Shown: positions 1 to 9,862, counted from the stretch's first letter. The stretch: DNA of 64,000 nt from Sphingobacterium humi (GCF_009768885.1 NZ_WSQA01000003.1:365120-429119); one strand, 5' to 3'. Notes: generated by a model not told the origin, from the sequence alone. Numbers and translations: made by a program.

Positions 1-870
1 CCTCAGGTATTGAAGAGCATTGATAGCGATATTAAAAATACCGTATTCTCCTTTATTCCGAATACCGCCGAAGTTTCTTACTACGGTATGATGGAAGGGA
101 TTAACGAGCATGTGCGTAAGGTGCAGAAAGATTGCTTGTTAAAACGTGCGGATAAGATTTCTGACGAGGAACTGGAAGAGGTGCTGAGCATGTCGCCACG
201 TTTTGAGAAATTAAACGTGAAGGATGCGAAGTTACGTACGTTTATTACGCAGGACGCTGACCGCCAGGATATGGTGCAGCACGTGTATGACACTACCTAC
301 GGTATTGTAAATGATCATGAAGATACTATTGTGGCTATCGACGACTCCATTGTTCGCGGTACGACCCTAAAACAAAGTATCCTGACTATTCTGGATCGCT
401 TGCATCCGAAGAAGATCGTGATTGTATCTTCGGCACCGCAGATCCGTTATCCGGATTGTTATGGTATCGATATGTCGCGTATGGGTGAGTTCGTGGCTTT
501 CGAAGCGGCTATCTCCCTATTACGTAAAAAAGGATTAGCGCATATTATCGATGAGGTCTACCAGAAATGTTTAGCCTCAACCACGATGCCTAAAGATAAA
601 ATCGAAAACTATGTGAAAGCAATCTATGAGCCGTTTACCGATGAGGAGATCTCTCAGGAAATTGCCCGTATTGTTAAGCCACATAGCTTAAAAGCAGAAT
701 TGGAAGTGATATTCCAAACCTTGGACAACTTACATATCGCTTGTCCTAATCATAAAGGCGATTGGTACTTCTCTGGTAACTACCCAACTCCGGGTGGTAA
801 CAAAGTTGTAAACCGCGCATTCATGAACTGGATGGAAGGTAAAAACGTGAGAGCTTACTTCAGTAGCTAA
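1..870 (+). CDS. Amidophosphoribosyltransferase (PurF-like), C-terminal part
   Basis: The gene enters from outside the window: the frame is open from base 1 and stops at 868-870, leaving 289 C-terminal residues. The PRPP-binding loop of a type I phosphoribosyltransferase is clear (VAIDDSIVRGTTLKQS, about residue 115), followed by SSAPQIRYPDCYGIDM. Enzymes of this family transfer glutamine-derived ammonia to PRPP in the first step of purine synthesis, in the cytoplasm. The N-terminal glutaminase domain would lie upstream. Bacteroidota often carry a longer second PurF-like protein besides the canonical one; the spacing and sequence here look like that paralogue, but this is inference. A strong terminator follows at 891. 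Confidence 0.88.
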   Translation, partial: PQVLKSIDSDIKNTVFSFIPNTAEVSYYGMMEGINEHVRKVQKDCLLKRADKISDEELEEVLSMSPRFEKLNVKDAKLRTFITQDADRQDMVQHVYDTTYGIVNDHEDTIVAIDDSIVRGTTLKQSILTILDRLHPKKIVIVSSAPQIRYPDCYGIDMSRMGEFVAFEAAISLLRKKGLAHIIDEVYQKCLASTTMPKDKIENYVKAIYEPFTDEEISQEIARIVKPHSLKAELEVIFQTLDNLHIACPNHKGDWYFSGNYPTPGGNKVVNRAFMNWMEGKNVRAYFSS

Positions 871-890
871 GCGTTAAGGATAAAAGAAAA

Positions 891-921
891 GGCGGTGCAA
901 GATGATTGCACCGCCTTTTTT
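891..921 (+). terminator. Rho-independent terminator after the PurF-like gene
   Basis: A perfect 10-bp stem (GGCGGTGCAA / TTGCACCGCC) with a 5-base loop is followed by six T. It lies 20 bases after the stop codon. Confidence 0.93.
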
Positions 922-949
922 ATGGGCTAGGATTCCGAAAGGAATCCGA

Positions 950-1732
950 TTAGTTCAATACGGCTTTCTGCTCTGTTTTCGGAGCTTCCTGATGTTCCGC
1001 AATCATGGTTGGATTAGGGAGCATAGGTTTCAATTTAATGACTTTGCTAGACGCTAGGTAATCCTTATTGCCGGCGTAAATAAACATCATCGTACCGTTT
1101 TTAATGGTATTGATAATAGGTTTATTAAGCTCTCTTGGCAAGGCAGGGCATCCGTAGCTACGACCTAGACGTCCGGTAGAACGGATGATGTCTTGGCTGC
1201 AGTAGTCGGCACCATGCATTACAATGGCACGGGCCAAAGCCTGATCGTTTATTCCTTCTTCCAATCCATTCAGACGTAAGGAATAACCATTACCACCTTG
1301 ATAGGTTCCAGCCGTGCTGTAAAAGCCTAAGGAACTTTGAAAAGAGCCATGCTTGTTTGAGAAGGCTGTGGCAAATTTCTCGCCGCTATTTCTTCCATGT
1401 GAAACAATGGTATGGTATAGCAACTTCTTGTTCTTCAGATCGATAACATACATCCGTTTATCGGTGGATGGAAGCGTAAAATCTATAATGGTGATGATAT
1501 CCTTGTTCTTGAAGTTTAGCGCGCTATAGCCTTGCATGGCCTGCTCGAAAGCCTCATATTTAAGGATAGTCGATAGGTGAAGTTCTTCGTAAAGACTTCG
1601 GGTTGGATCGATATGTTCTTTCTCGATTGTCTTGACTTCTTTGTGGGATAGTTGTGCATTGCTGCTGTTTAGGTCGATAGGTAACACCGAAGTGGCTACC
1701 GCCCACAAAGAAAGAAACATTAGTTTATTCAT
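950..1732 (-). CDS. Murein L,D-transpeptidase catalytic-domain protein (YkuD_2 type)
   Basis: A predicted exported protein of about 260 residues. Residues 3-20 are hydrophobic and look like a signal peptide. The catalytic signature sits in the last third: the histidine of VMHGADYC and the nucleophile region GRSYGCPALP, so the Cys/His pair is intact. Enzymes with this fold form or edit peptidoglycan cross-links at meso-diaminopimelate; this YkuD_2 subgroup is poorly characterised, so the substrate is inference. I start it at ATG 1732 rather than at an in-frame TTG two codons upstream. A -7 box at 1764-1757 leaves a leader of about 20 bases. A second, differently built L,D-transpeptidase gene lies 66 bases upstream on the same strand. 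Confidence 0.82.
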   Translation of the reverse strand: MNKLMFLSLWAVATSVLPIDLNSSNAQLSHKEVKTIEKEHIDPTRSLYEELHLSTILKYEAFEQAMQGYSALNFKNKDIITIIDFTLPSTDKRMYVIDLKNKKLLYHTIVSHGRNSGEKFATAFSNKHGSFQSSLGFYSTAGTYQGGNGYSLRLNGLEEGINDQALARAIVMHGADYCSQDIIRSTGRLGRSYGCPALPRELNKPIINTIKNGTMMFIYAGNKDYLASSKVIKLKPMLPNPTMIAEHQEAPKTEQKAVLN

Positions 1733-1756
1733 AAGCAATTCCCTCGTTTACAAATA

Positions 1757-1764
1757 CAAAACTA
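1757..1764 (-). promoter_or_regulatory. Bacteroidota -7 box before the YkuD_2 gene
   Basis: TAGTTTTG on the minus strand matches TAnnTTTG and lies 25 bases before ATG 1732. No convincing -33 TTG was located. Confidence 0.5.
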
Positions 1765-1798
1765 ATAAAAATGTGACAATCAAAGTGTTAAAAATCCT

Positions 1799-2830
1799 TT
1801 AATCGATCACCACAACGAGCGAACTCATGGTTTTTGACCAATCATAAACAAATTTAGCATGAGATGACGCGTTCCTGACACACATATGCGAACGTGGAGT
1901 AGTGCCTAATGACCAGCTGTATTCAATAATCTTTCCCTTAGGATTGTTCACCGGAACCCCATGAATATAGGCTCCATTGGTAAATCTGCTGGCATATGGG
2001 GCATATCCTTCGATGGTTGAAGTGCCATCTTTCACATAGAACATCTTGGCTTTTTTCTCCTGAATGACGAACATCCCGACAGGGGTTTCCATCGCATGCG
2101 GAGGCTTATGCTGACCCGATGTAGCCGGGTTCATACTGCGTATTTTCCACTCATTTTCACCGGTACGCTCTACAGTACAAATATTCTGGTTTGTAACATC
2201 TACAAACACAACATGGTTAATATTCATGGTATCGCCGATGGTTTTTACATAGCGCTTTGGCACAAACCAAGTCCCATCGAAGGATATTCCAGATACTTCA
2301 ACCATATCCAAGGTGTCGCTGCTTTTTAAGCGCACTAAAGAGCCATCGCGACCGTAGATGCTAGGTTTCTCGCTATCCTGAGTACGATATAAGGGTGCCG
2401 ATTGGTACTTCTCGGTACCTAAGCTATCCGATACACGCTTATAGGCATTACGTACGAAGTTCTCTACTACCGGAGCTTCGCGATTACGATTCTTATAGTT
2501 CTGCAATACGGCATAGGTGTTGGGCTCGCGCTGAAAGTTCTCGATGTAGGCTAGTTTTTCTTTAATCTTATCGAATTGGAAATGACGGGTGGTATCCTTA
2601 TAAGGATAGGTTTCCTCCAGGTCGTATTTCTCAAAGCTAATTTCTTTATCCAGTTTGATATCTGCGGCGGTTCGCGGTCTAGCTTTCTCGGCTTCTTCCG
2701 CTTTTTTAACCTTTTCCAACGAGTCTAATCGACGTTGTTCAGCAGGATCAATAGTTTTTGGTGATGAATTCTTACAAGCAGCCAGTCCTAAAAAGGCCAT
2801 AAAGAATAGCAAGAAAAAGTTATTTCTCAT
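1799..2830 (-). CDS. L,D-transpeptidase (YkuD) lipoprotein
   Basis: A 343-residue protein with a lipoprotein signal peptide (lipobox LGLAAC, cysteine near residue 19), so it is probably anchored in the cell envelope. A charged Lys/Glu-rich linker follows the lipobox. The C-terminal third carries the YkuD catalytic signature: AYIHGVPVNNP with the conserved His-Gly, then TPRSHMCVRN, where SHMC replaces the usual SHGC and keeps the nucleophilic cysteine and following arginine. The expected role is peptidoglycan cross-linking or attachment of proteins to peptidoglycan. The start is ATG 2830, about 38 bases downstream of a -7 box. Together with the neighbouring YkuD_2 gene this makes a small cell-wall locus, though each gene appears to have its own promoter. 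Confidence 0.85.
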   Translation of the reverse strand: MRNNFFLLFFMAFLGLAACKNSSPKTIDPAEQRRLDSLEKVKKAEEAEKARPRTAADIKLDKEISFEKYDLEETYPYKDTTRHFQFDKIKEKLAYIENFQREPNTYAVLQNYKNRNREAPVVENFVRNAYKRVSDSLGTEKYQSAPLYRTQDSEKPSIYGRDGSLVRLKSSDTLDMVEVSGISFDGTWFVPKRYVKTIGDTMNINHVVFVDVTNQNICTVERTGENEWKIRSMNPATSGQHKPPHAMETPVGMFVIQEKKAKMFYVKDGTSTIEGYAPYASRFTNGAYIHGVPVNNPKGKIIEYSWSLGTTPRSHMCVRNASSHAKFVYDWSKTMSSLVVVID

Positions 2831-2867
2831 TCGGTATTAATAGTTTTTTTGGATTTCAAAAATTGCT

Positions 2868-2875
2868 CAAAGATA
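2868..2875 (-). promoter_or_regulatory. -7 box before the YkuD lipoprotein gene
   Basis: TATCTTTG on the minus strand, an exact TAnnTTTG match about 38 bases before ATG 2830. Confidence 0.5.
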
Positions 2876-2943
2876 TAAAATACTTTGTTTCAATCTTTAA
2901 ACTACTAAAAATCGTTCCATTATTCAGTTTATCACGAAAAAGT

Positions 2944-2951
2944 TAATTTTG
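2944..2951 (+). promoter_or_regulatory. -7 box directly before the Nudix gene; leaderless start expected
   Basis: TAATTTTG ends at 2951 and ATG follows at 2957. With the usual 4-7 base distance from this box to +1, transcription would begin at or next to the start codon. Confidence 0.55.
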
Positions 2952-2956
2952 TGGGT

Positions 2957-3370
2957 ATGATTGAGGATCCTTATTTACCTATTGCGGTTGCTGTGATAAT
3001 CAGTGCCGACGATCGTTTATTGATTGTTCAGAAACAATCCTCTAGCTATTATCAATTGCCGGGAGGGAAGATGGATGGCGAGGAGCAAGCCATCGAAGCC
3101 TTAAAGCGGGAGCTGGCAGAAGAGCTAAATTTAACCATAGCCGATCATCAGATTCACTTTGCGGGTATCCATGAGGCGAAAGCAGTGAACGAGGCGGGTC
3201 GGATTGTGCAGGGACATGTCTTCATCGTGACATTGGCTGCATCACAAGAGCAGGTTCAGGCGCATGCAGAACTGCGGGAAGTACATTGGCTGGCCAAAGC
3301 GGAAATACAGGATTACAAATTAGCCAACTTATTGCGGGAATTCGCCTTGCCTATCTGGCTAAATAAGTAA
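2957..3370 (+). CDS. Nudix hydrolase
   Basis: A cytoplasmic protein of 137 residues. The Nudix box is nearly complete: after PGGKMDG come glutamates at the expected spacing and RELAEELNL, with Asn in place of the glycine near the end of the motif (consensus RE-U-x-EE-x-G-U). Such enzymes hydrolyse nucleoside diphosphates linked to another moiety; the substrate cannot be predicted, and oxidised nucleotides are one possibility. I choose ATG 2957 over the in-frame GTG 2951, because that GTG overlaps the last base of the -7 box and so could not be inside the transcript. It transcribes towards the outer-membrane barrel gene at 3438. Confidence 0.85.
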   Translation: MIEDPYLPIAVAVIISADDRLLIVQKQSSSYYQLPGGKMDGEEQAIEALKRELAEELNLTIADHQIHFAGIHEAKAVNEAGRIVQGHVFIVTLAASQEQVQAHAELREVHWLAKAEIQDYKLANLLREFALPIWLNK

Positions 3371-3437
3371 GGGCTGCCCGAAGGCAACCCTAAACTTGTT
3401 TGATTTACTACTATCTATGATTTACTAACCTGTTATC

Positions 3438-4031
3438 TTAGAAGTGGAATTGAACACCCAAAGTAGGTGCTAAAGAGTTAACATCTAAACCGTATTGGTT
3501 GGTGGTAACTTTATTATCCACTAATTTATCTTCACGAGTGCTGTTGTTGTAATACAAACCTCTTACTTTTAATTCAATACCAATGTTGCTGGTTGGGAAG
3601 TAAGCAATACCTGGTGCTAATTCAACGCCGTAGTTTGCGGTGGTACCAGTTTTTGTATCGTCTGTTTTGCTAGTTCCCCATGACATAGGTACAGTTAACT
3701 GACCGAAGAATTTTACAGGGCCTTCGTTTTTGCTATACATTCTTCCGTATGGAGCTAATACAAATGCTGAATTTGTAGATTCGGTATTAGAACTATTCTC
3801 TTTTTTATCCCACTTGTATCCAACTCCTGTACCTACTGCAATGTTATCTGCTACGAAGTATCCTACTTGAGGAACGATACTGAAGCCGTTTGATTTTACG
3901 TCTGAATCTTTAACTGTTTCTCCGGCGAATCCTACTTGACCACCTAAGATGAATTTTCCTTGTTCTGTTTGAGCGTTAGCGGCAAATGAAATAGCTGTAG
4001 CAGCTGTTAATGTAAGTAATAATTTTTTCAT
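3438..4031 (-). CDS. Outer-membrane beta-barrel protein (porin-like)
   Basis: A 197-residue protein with a textbook signal peptide (MKKLLLTLTAATAISFAANA, cleavage before QTEQ). The mature part alternates polar and hydrophobic residues, has many Gly/Tyr/Asn and ends in LGVQFHF, the aromatic C-terminal residue being typical of barrels folded by the BAM machinery. The size fits an eight-stranded barrel. The ligand or function is unknown. It is monocistronic; its 5' region (4032-4393) is shared with the divergent MFS gene and contains a CTGACT/AGTCAG inverted repeat just upstream of the start. Confidence 0.82.
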   Translation of the reverse strand: MKKLLLTLTAATAISFAANAQTEQGKFILGGQVGFAGETVKDSDVKSNGFSIVPQVGYFVADNIAVGTGVGYKWDKKENSSNTESTNSAFVLAPYGRMYSKNEGPVKFFGQLTVPMSWGTSKTDDTKTGTTANYGVELAPGIAYFPTSNIGIELKVRGLYYNNSTREDKLVDNKVTTNQYGLDVNSLAPTLGVQFHF

Positions 4032-4393
4032 ATCTTAATAATGTTTAAATACTGACTTTCTTGTCATATGTAGTCAGTTGTTCAAACCCTGTGCCAAACC
4101 TCCATCCATCTTAGTTTCCAATTGTCAGCGAATTATCAGGTATTCCTAAGGTCTTAAGAATTAGTGGATTAATTTAAACGTTATTTTTATTTCTTCCTTT
4201 TTAATGACATTAAATAAACAATAGGGCGAATTATTGAAAACTGCCATTGTCTGACTTTTGTTTAAAATAAGTCAGTGTGTCAGGCTAACTGTACAAGGTG
4301 ACATGACAGATTGTTCCTTTTCTATGTGGTCGCGTTCTTATTTCTGCTGAAAATCCGTTATTTTCGTTCTACACTTTCGGAATTCCTGCTCCT
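4032..4393. other. Divergent intergenic region between the porin-like and MFS genes
   Basis: 362 bases without a credible gene. Two similar inverted repeats are visible: ACTGACT with AGTCAGT (4053-4079) next to the porin-like gene, and CTGACTT with AAGTCAG (about 4251-4277) in the middle. They may be operators or coincidence. I found no exact TAnnTTTG box for either gene. Confidence 0.4.
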
Positions 4394-5602
4394 ATGATTC
4401 AAGCGCAAGCAAAACTTTCTCCCACAGTACTCTGGTTAATGTCTATAATTTCGGCTGTTGTAGTCGCAAACAATTATTACAACCAGCCTTTACTGGCAGA
4501 GATTGCTATGGTCTTTCAGGTATCGGAAGGGGAGGTGAGTCGAATTACGGTATTAACGCAGTTAGGCTATGCATTCGGGTTACTGATGATTATCCCTTTA
4601 GGTGATAAGTTTCCCCGAAAGCGCCTTATCTTAATCGATTTGCTCTTTGTGCTGGCCGCTTTAATATGGATGGCCCTTGCTCAATCCTTCTGGATGCTCT
4701 TTGTTGCTAGTTTCCTGATCGGTTGCAGCTCCGTGATTCCGCAATTGTTTATCCCCATGGCGGCTGATTTATCCAGTCCGGAGAATCGATCGAAAAACCT
4801 AGGCCTTATTATGTCGGGGTTGTTATTAGGCATCTTGCTATCCCGATTTGTTGGGGGCATCGTCGGGGATTTATGGGGCTGGCGAAGCATCTATTGGATT
4901 GCCGCTGGACTGATGGTATGCTCCTGGTTGGCGATCTATCGCCTCTTCCCGGAGATAAAACCCAATTTCAAGGGGAATTACCTTTCATTGATGCAGTCTG
5001 TTTGGCATCTGGCGAAATCACAGCCTGTCCTTCAACTGGCCGCTTTCCGCGGCGCGATGGGTTTTGCTGCCCTCTGCACGATTTTCACCACGCTAGCCTT
5101 TCACCTGGAGCAGCCACCTTTTGAGGTTGGGCCTACGGTGGCAGGAAGTTTTGGCTTGGTCGGTGCTGCCGGCGCGCTGGCCGCCGCATTCGTTGGGCAA
5201 TTGACACGGCGCTTGTCCGTTCAGCGTATCATCAGCCTTTCCTTGGCCATCATTCTCCTCAGTTGGATCTTTACCTACTTCGGTGGTGAAACCTACCTAG
5301 GCCTTATTATAGGGATTATCCTCATCGATTTGGGATTGCAATCATCCCATATTATGAACCAGAGCGATTATTTCTCGATTAAAACGACGGCCACCAGTCG
5401 ATTGAATACCGTATATATGGTAAGTTATTTTATCGGGGGATCTTTCGGGTCGTGGTCGGCAGCGGAGGCTTGGGAATACGGCGGTTGGCCCGCGGTCTGT
5501 GCGGTAGGATTTCTGTATAGCTTGTTAGCGCTGTTAGCTCATTTGCTCTTTGCGAAAAAGCTAGGAACAGCAAAAGAAAAGGCCGCTTCTGGAGCTGCTT
5601 AG
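4394..5602 (+). CDS. MFS transporter (DHA1-type, putative exporter)
   Basis: 402 residues with about twelve hydrophobic segments and the loop 2-3 signature region GDKFPRKRL of the major facilitator superfamily. The N-terminus (VVVANNYYNQPLLAEIA) resembles DHA1 drug or metabolite exporters such as YnfM/NepI relatives. It sits in the inner membrane and is expected to be driven by the proton gradient. The substrate is unknown. The gene stands alone, divergent from the porin-like gene and convergent with copA. Base composition looks somewhat richer in G+C than neighbouring genes (by eye only). Confidence 0.85.
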   Translation: MIQAQAKLSPTVLWLMSIISAVVVANNYYNQPLLAEIAMVFQVSEGEVSRITVLTQLGYAFGLLMIIPLGDKFPRKRLILIDLLFVLAALIWMALAQSFWMLFVASFLIGCSSVIPQLFIPMAADLSSPENRSKNLGLIMSGLLLGILLSRFVGGIVGDLWGWRSIYWIAAGLMVCSWLAIYRLFPEIKPNFKGNYLSLMQSVWHLAKSQPVLQLAAFRGAMGFAALCTIFTTLAFHLEQPPFEVGPTVAGSFGLVGAAGALAAAFVGQLTRRLSVQRIISLSLAIILLSWIFTYFGGETYLGLIIGIILIDLGLQSSHIMNQSDYFSIKTTATSRLNTVYMVSYFIGGSFGSWSAAEAWEYGGWPAVCAVGFLYSLLALLAHLLFAKKLGTAKEKAASGAA

Positions 5603-5644
5603 CCCAAGCCAAGTTCAGAAGCGACCTGCAAGGTCTTCAACGTC

Positions 5645-8305
5645 CTAATCGAGTTTGGACTGATTTAAGCGCAATGAATTCACAATTACGGATACCGAAC
5701 TTAAGCTCATGGCTGCCGCGGCAATCATCGGCGACATCAAAATACCAAACATCGGGTAAAGCAATCCGGCAGCAACCGGAATACCAATAACGTTATATAA
5801 GAAGGCAAAGGCCAGGTTCTGTTTAATATTGCGCAGCATCATCTTACTTAACTTATAAGCTTTATGCACGCCTTTCAAATCCCCTTTCACCAAGGTTATT
5901 TCCGCACTTTGAATGGCCACATCGGTACCTGTGCCCATGGCAATCCCGATATCCGCTTGGGTTAAGGCCGGGGCATCGTTAATACCATCGCCCACCATAA
6001 TCACCTTTTTCCCGCTTTCTTGCATCTTCTTGATGCCCTTTAATTTATCTTCAGGTAAGAGGGAGGCCTGCACATGGTCAATACCCGCTTCTTTGGCGAC
6101 AATCTCCGCTGTATTTTTATTATCTCCGGTGAACATATGCACCTCGATTCCTTCTTCTTTGAATTTCTTGATGGCTTCGATGCTGCTTTCTTTCAGGGCA
6201 TCAAAGGCAGCAACCAAGCCGGCGTACTGTCCATCGATGGCCAATACCGAAACCGAATTCCCTTTTTTCTGTAGGTCTTCAATCTGTTGTTCCGCTGCAG
6301 GATCTATCGCAATTTTTTGCTCCTGCATTAAGCGTGGGGTTCCCAGCAATACATGCATGTGGAAAATCTTGCCGCGAACACCTTTTCCGGCGATGTTCTC
6401 AAACTGCGTCACATCCAGGAAAGCTTGATCTTCCGCCTTCAGCTTATCGATCATGGCTTGCGCCAGGGGGTGCGTCGAATTTTTATTCACCGATGCTGCA
6501 ATCTGCAAGATATCATTTTCCTGAAACTTAGGGTTCCCCGATACCACTTCCGAAACACTAGGTTTCCCTGAGGTAATTGTACCTGTTTTATCCACGATTA
6601 GCACGTCGGCTTTTTCCAATTTCTCCAACGCCTCCGAGTTCTTTATCAGGATCCCATTTTTCGCACCCTTACCAATCCCCACCATCACCGACATCGGCGT
6701 GGCCAAACCCAAAGCACAAGGACAGGCGACAATCAGCACGGCCAGCATACTGGAGAAGGCCATCGCTAAATGGTTAGGAGCGGAGGTAACCGACCAAAGG
6801 ATAAACGTAATAATCGCGACCACAATAACCGTCGGGACAAATATTTTAGAAATCTTATCGGTCAGTTTTTGAATCGGCGGTTGACTACGGCTGGCATCAT
6901 TCACCAATTGAATAATCTGCGCCAACAGGGTTTCACTGCCCACCTTATCCGCTTTCATCAGAATCTCATGGTTCCCATTGATGGTTCCACCGATTACCCG
7001 ATCATCCGGAGCTTTTTCCGCAGGAATTGGCTCTCCGGTAATCATAGACTCATCCACCGAAGTATGACCTTCCTGCACGATACCATCCACCGGGATTTTA
7101 TCGCCGGCCCGAACGCGTAGGATATTCCCGATTTGCACATCATGAATGGCAATCTTCTTATCTTTGCCGCCTTCAACCAAAATGGCTTCCGCCGGGCTCA
7201 GTTTTATCAGTTCCTTAATGGCCGAATTGGTCTTCGAGTGCGCTTTGGCTTCCATCACCTGACCCAATAATACCAAGGTCAAGATCACGGTTACCGATTC
7301 AAAATAGAGATGCACCTCCCCATGATGGCCTTTCAGTTCTGCTGGGAACAGCTGCGGGAAAAAGAAAGCCAATAAGCTAAATACGAAGGCAGCGGCGGCA
7401 CCCAAACCAATTAAGCTGAACATATTTAAGTTCCAGGTTTTAAAGGAGGTCCAGGCGCGCTCAAAAAACATCCAACAGGTATAGAATACCACCGGAAGGG
7501 TCAATAACAATTGAATCCAGGCATTCACCTGATAGGGGATCACTTGGCTGACGGGCTGCCCGGGCAGCATATCGCCCATCGACAGGATAAATACCGGAAC
7601 CGTACAGGCTACTGATATCCAGAACTTCCGCAATAAGGATTTATAATGCTCATCATCTTCCTCGGTCACCTGGTTCGGCACCAAGTCCATCCCACAGATG
7701 GGGCAGTTTCCCGGATGGTCTTGCTTAATCTCCGGATGCATCGGACAGGTATACTCCACCTTGATGCTGGTGTCAGGAATTTTTTCCAGGTTCATGCCAC
7801 AAACAGGGCAGGAGCCAAATTTATCATAAACCTTATCGCCTTCGCACATCATCGGGCAATAGTACTTGCCGGCGTTTTGCGCATTGGCAACCGGTTTAGC
7901 ATTCGCATGATGATGATGCTCATGCGCCCCTTTTTTTTGTACTTTCTCAACGGGCTGCAAATACATATGACACACCGGACAACGCCCCGGCTCATGGTAT
8001 ATCTTATCTTCGCCTTCGCAGAACATCGGACAGACATACTGCCCACTTGGGGAGATTTCCTGTTCTATAGCCTTTGGTGCGGCTGCCGCTAAGTCATCGG
8101 TAATATGGTAATGGTCGCCAAGCTCGGTTAATTTTTCTTGCAAGGTGGTTAGGGGCAATTCTTCCTGCGTATGGAGCTCGGCTTCGCCGGTTTCCAGTTT
8201 CACGCTGGCCTGTACCCCCGGAATTTCGTTCAGCTTTTTCTCTACATTGGTTCTGCAACCATTGCAAGTCATGCCGCTAACTTTATATGTTTTTGTGCTG
8301 TGCAT
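5645..8305 (-). CDS. copA: Copper-translocating P1B-type ATPase with extra Cys-rich metal modules
   Basis: 886 residues. Order: an HMA domain ([11 protein letters not shown], residues 11-21); three successive cysteine-rich heavy-metal-binding modules of the CPMxx...CPVC/CPICGM type (about residues 91-120, 148-175 and 190-212), separated by a His-rich linker; then the P-type ATPase core with membrane motif CPC ([11 protein letters not shown]), phosphorylation site DKTGT, TGDN and [13 protein letters not shown] in the last membrane segment fits Cu(I) P1B-1 pumps. It would pump Cu(I) out of the cytoplasm. A good Shine-Dalgarno (AAAGGAG) lies 8 bases before ATG 8305, unusual for this phylum. No chaperone or copper regulator gene adjoins it; a candidate HMA-AraC regulator lies at 35062. 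Confidence 0.95.
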   Translation of the reverse strand: MHSTKTYKVSGMTCNGCRTNVEKKLNEIPGVQASVKLETGEAELHTQEELPLTTLQEKLTELGDHYHITDDLAAAAPKAIEQEISPSGQYVCPMFCEGEDKIYHEPGRCPVCHMYLQPVEKVQKKGAHEHHHHANAKPVANAQNAGKYYCPMMCEGDKVYDKFGSCPVCGMNLEKIPDTSIKVEYTCPMHPEIKQDHPGNCPICGMDLVPNQVTEEDDEHYKSLLRKFWISVACTVPVFILSMGDMLPGQPVSQVIPYQVNAWIQLLLTLPVVFYTCWMFFERAWTSFKTWNLNMFSLIGLGAAAAFVFSLLAFFFPQLFPAELKGHHGEVHLYFESVTVILTLVLLGQVMEAKAHSKTNSAIKELIKLSPAEAILVEGGKDKKIAIHDVQIGNILRVRAGDKIPVDGIVQEGHTSVDESMITGEPIPAEKAPDDRVIGGTINGNHEILMKADKVGSETLLAQIIQLVNDASRSQPPIQKLTDKISKIFVPTVIVVAIITFILWSVTSAPNHLAMAFSSMLAVLIVACPCALGLATPMSVMVGIGKGAKNGILIKNSEALEKLEKADVLIVDKTGTITSGKPSVSEVVSGNPKFQENDILQIAASVNKNSTHPLAQAMIDKLKAEDQAFLDVTQFENIAGKGVRGKIFHMHVLLGTPRLMQEQKIAIDPAAEQQIEDLQKKGNSVSVLAIDGQYAGLVAAFDALKESSIEAIKKFKEEGIEVHMFTGDNKNTAEIVAKEAGIDHVQASLLPEDKLKGIKKMQESGKKVIMVGDGINDAPALTQADIGIAMGTGTDVAIQSAEITLVKGDLKGVHKAYKLSKMMLRNIKQNLAFAFLYNVIGIPVAAGLLYPMFGILMSPMIAAAAMSLSSVSVIVNSLRLNQSKLD

Positions 8306-8420
8306 AGCATTCTCCTTTAATTTATTAACAAAGGTCGCTATAAAAGGATTGCCCGGCTTTACATAATTTCCAGTTAATCTTATATAATTATGAGATTTAC
8401 GGGGAAAAGGAAGCCAAAGC

Positions 8421-9026
8421 TTAGATCATCGGGAAGAGGGAAGATTTGCTGCTCGCGTTGGCCTGTAGTTTCAGGTCTTGGAAAAAACGCTGGTTCAATT
8501 GGCTTTCTTCCATCAGGAAAGGAATAAAAATAGCGCCTTCGGCCAGGCCCAATTCATAATAGCCATATAGCATGCCTTGGTTCTTTTGCACGGCTTTCAC
8601 CGCTTTCAAACTCTTCAGGTCGCTATCCAGCTTAAAATGAACCTGATTTCCACTCAACCATTCCACCCATACATCCTTGGATTGTGGGTTGTACCAAATG
8701 CGTTGGTTCTTCGCATATTTCATATGGTTGTTCAGTAGGAACAGTTGGCCAATCAGGTAAAAGCTAATCGGAAGTAAGAAGAATAGGATCTTGATTTTTA
8801 TTGCTAATAATACAGTGATGACGAGTAAAACCGCGCCGATTCCTGCACTATACATGGTCGATTTAATCGCCTTGCCCGCCACCTGTGCCGGCAGGTCTAT
8901 TAAATAATAACCCTGCTTATTGCTGCGTTGAACGCCGGTAGACGTTTTGCTGCGCATCATAATGCGGCGCGACAAAAAGTAAAGCAACACCGCTAAGAGA
9001 ATAACAATAAGCAGGATTTTATTCAT
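8421..9026 (-). CDS. Conserved membrane protein of unknown function
   Basis: A 201-residue protein I do not recognise. It has an N-terminal transmembrane segment (residues 2-19), then two closely spaced hydrophobic segments (about 60-105, containing [17 protein letters not shown]), and a soluble C-terminal half of about 95 residues. It starts 2 bases after the stop codon of panB, so the two are surely co-transcribed; whether they share a function is unknown. Confidence 0.65.
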   Translation of the reverse strand: MNKILLIVILLAVLLYFLSRRIMMRSKTSTGVQRSNKQGYYLIDLPAQVAGKAIKSTMYSAGIGAVLLVITVLLAIKIKILFFLLPISFYLIGQLFLLNNHMKYAKNQRIWYNPQSKDVWVEWLSGNQVHFKLDSDLKSLKAVKAVQKNQGMLYGYYELGLAEGAIFIPFLMEESQLNQRFFQDLKLQANASSKSSLFPMI

Positions 9027-9028
9027 GA

Positions 9029-9844
9029 TTAATATTGTTCAGATTCGTTCGGATAGGTTCCAGCTTTCACATCAGCCACATAGCTGCTGGCCGCTTTCGT
9101 AATCTCCTCGTATAGGTTTAAGTACTGACGTAAAAATTTAGGCTTAAACTCTTTCGTTAATCCTAACATATCGTTCACCACCAATACCTGACCGTCGCAG
9201 CCATTTCCGGCACCAATGCCGATGGTTGGGATGTCTAAAGATTTGGAAACCTCGGTTGCCAGATGCGCCGGAATCTTTTCCAACACAATAGCAAAACAAC
9301 CCGCCTCTTGCAGGGCTAAGGCATCGCTTTTTAATTTTGCTGCTTCAGCATCCTCCTTCGCACGCACACCAAAGTCGCCGAATTTATAAATAGATTGAGG
9401 CGTTAAGCCCAAGTGTCCACAAACCGGAATACCCGATTGGACAATTTTTTTGATGTTATCGATAATTTCCTCGCCACCTTCCAACTTCAGGGCATGGGCA
9501 CCCGATTCTTTCATCATCCGAACGGCCGCTTTATAGGCCTCTTCGGTTGCGCCTTGGTAAGTTCCAAAAGGCAAATCGGCCAATACCATGGCTCTTTTTG
9601 CCGCACGGGCTACCGCCGAAGCGTGGTAAATCATGTTGTCCAGCGTAATAGGAAGCGTGGTTTCAAAACCTGCAAATACATTGGCAGCCGAGTCACCCAC
9701 CAATAATACCTCTACGCCGGCTTCATCCAACACTTTCGCTGTGGAATAGTCATAGGAAGTCAGCATAGAAATTTTTTCCCCACGGGTCTTCATATCACGA
9801 AGGGCAGATGTTGTAATACGTTTGATCACTTTATGTACAGACAT
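9029..9844 (-). CDS. panB: 3-methyl-2-oxobutanoate hydroxymethyltransferase
   Basis: PanB transfers a hydroxymethyl group from methylenetetrahydrofolate to alpha-ketoisovalerate, making ketopantoate for pantothenate and coenzyme A. The 271-residue length and TIM-barrel motifs fit: MLTSYDYSTAKVLDEAG, LLVGDSAANVFAGFETTLP (metal-binding Asp), LKLEGGEE, CGHLGLTPQSI and IGIGAGNGCDGQVLV. I start at ATG 9844 (MSVHKVIKRI), not at an upstream in-frame TTG, because that TTG overlaps the -7 box at 9870-9863. First gene of a two-gene operon with the membrane protein at 8421; panC and panD are not in the window. Confidence 0.96.
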   Translation of the reverse strand: MSVHKVIKRITTSALRDMKTRGEKISMLTSYDYSTAKVLDEAGVEVLLVGDSAANVFAGFETTLPITLDNMIYHASAVARAAKRAMVLADLPFGTYQGATEEAYKAAVRMMKESGAHALKLEGGEEIIDNIKKIVQSGIPVCGHLGLTPQSIYKFGDFGVRAKEDAEAAKLKSDALALQEAGCFAIVLEKIPAHLATEVSKSLDIPTIGIGAGNGCDGQVLVVNDMLGLTKEFKPKFLRQYLNLYEEITKAASSYVADVKAGTYPNESEQY

Positions 9845-9862
9845 AGTGTTAAGATTGATTTG

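Noticed and set aside
2951..2956. GTG at 2951 as start of the Nudix gene.
   Set aside because: It overlaps the last base of the -7 box, so it could not be in the mRNA.
5913..8092. Several long plus-strand frames opposite copA (171, 116, 148 codons and others).
   Set aside because: They mirror the coding frame of a clearly real P-type ATPase and contain no recognisable domains.
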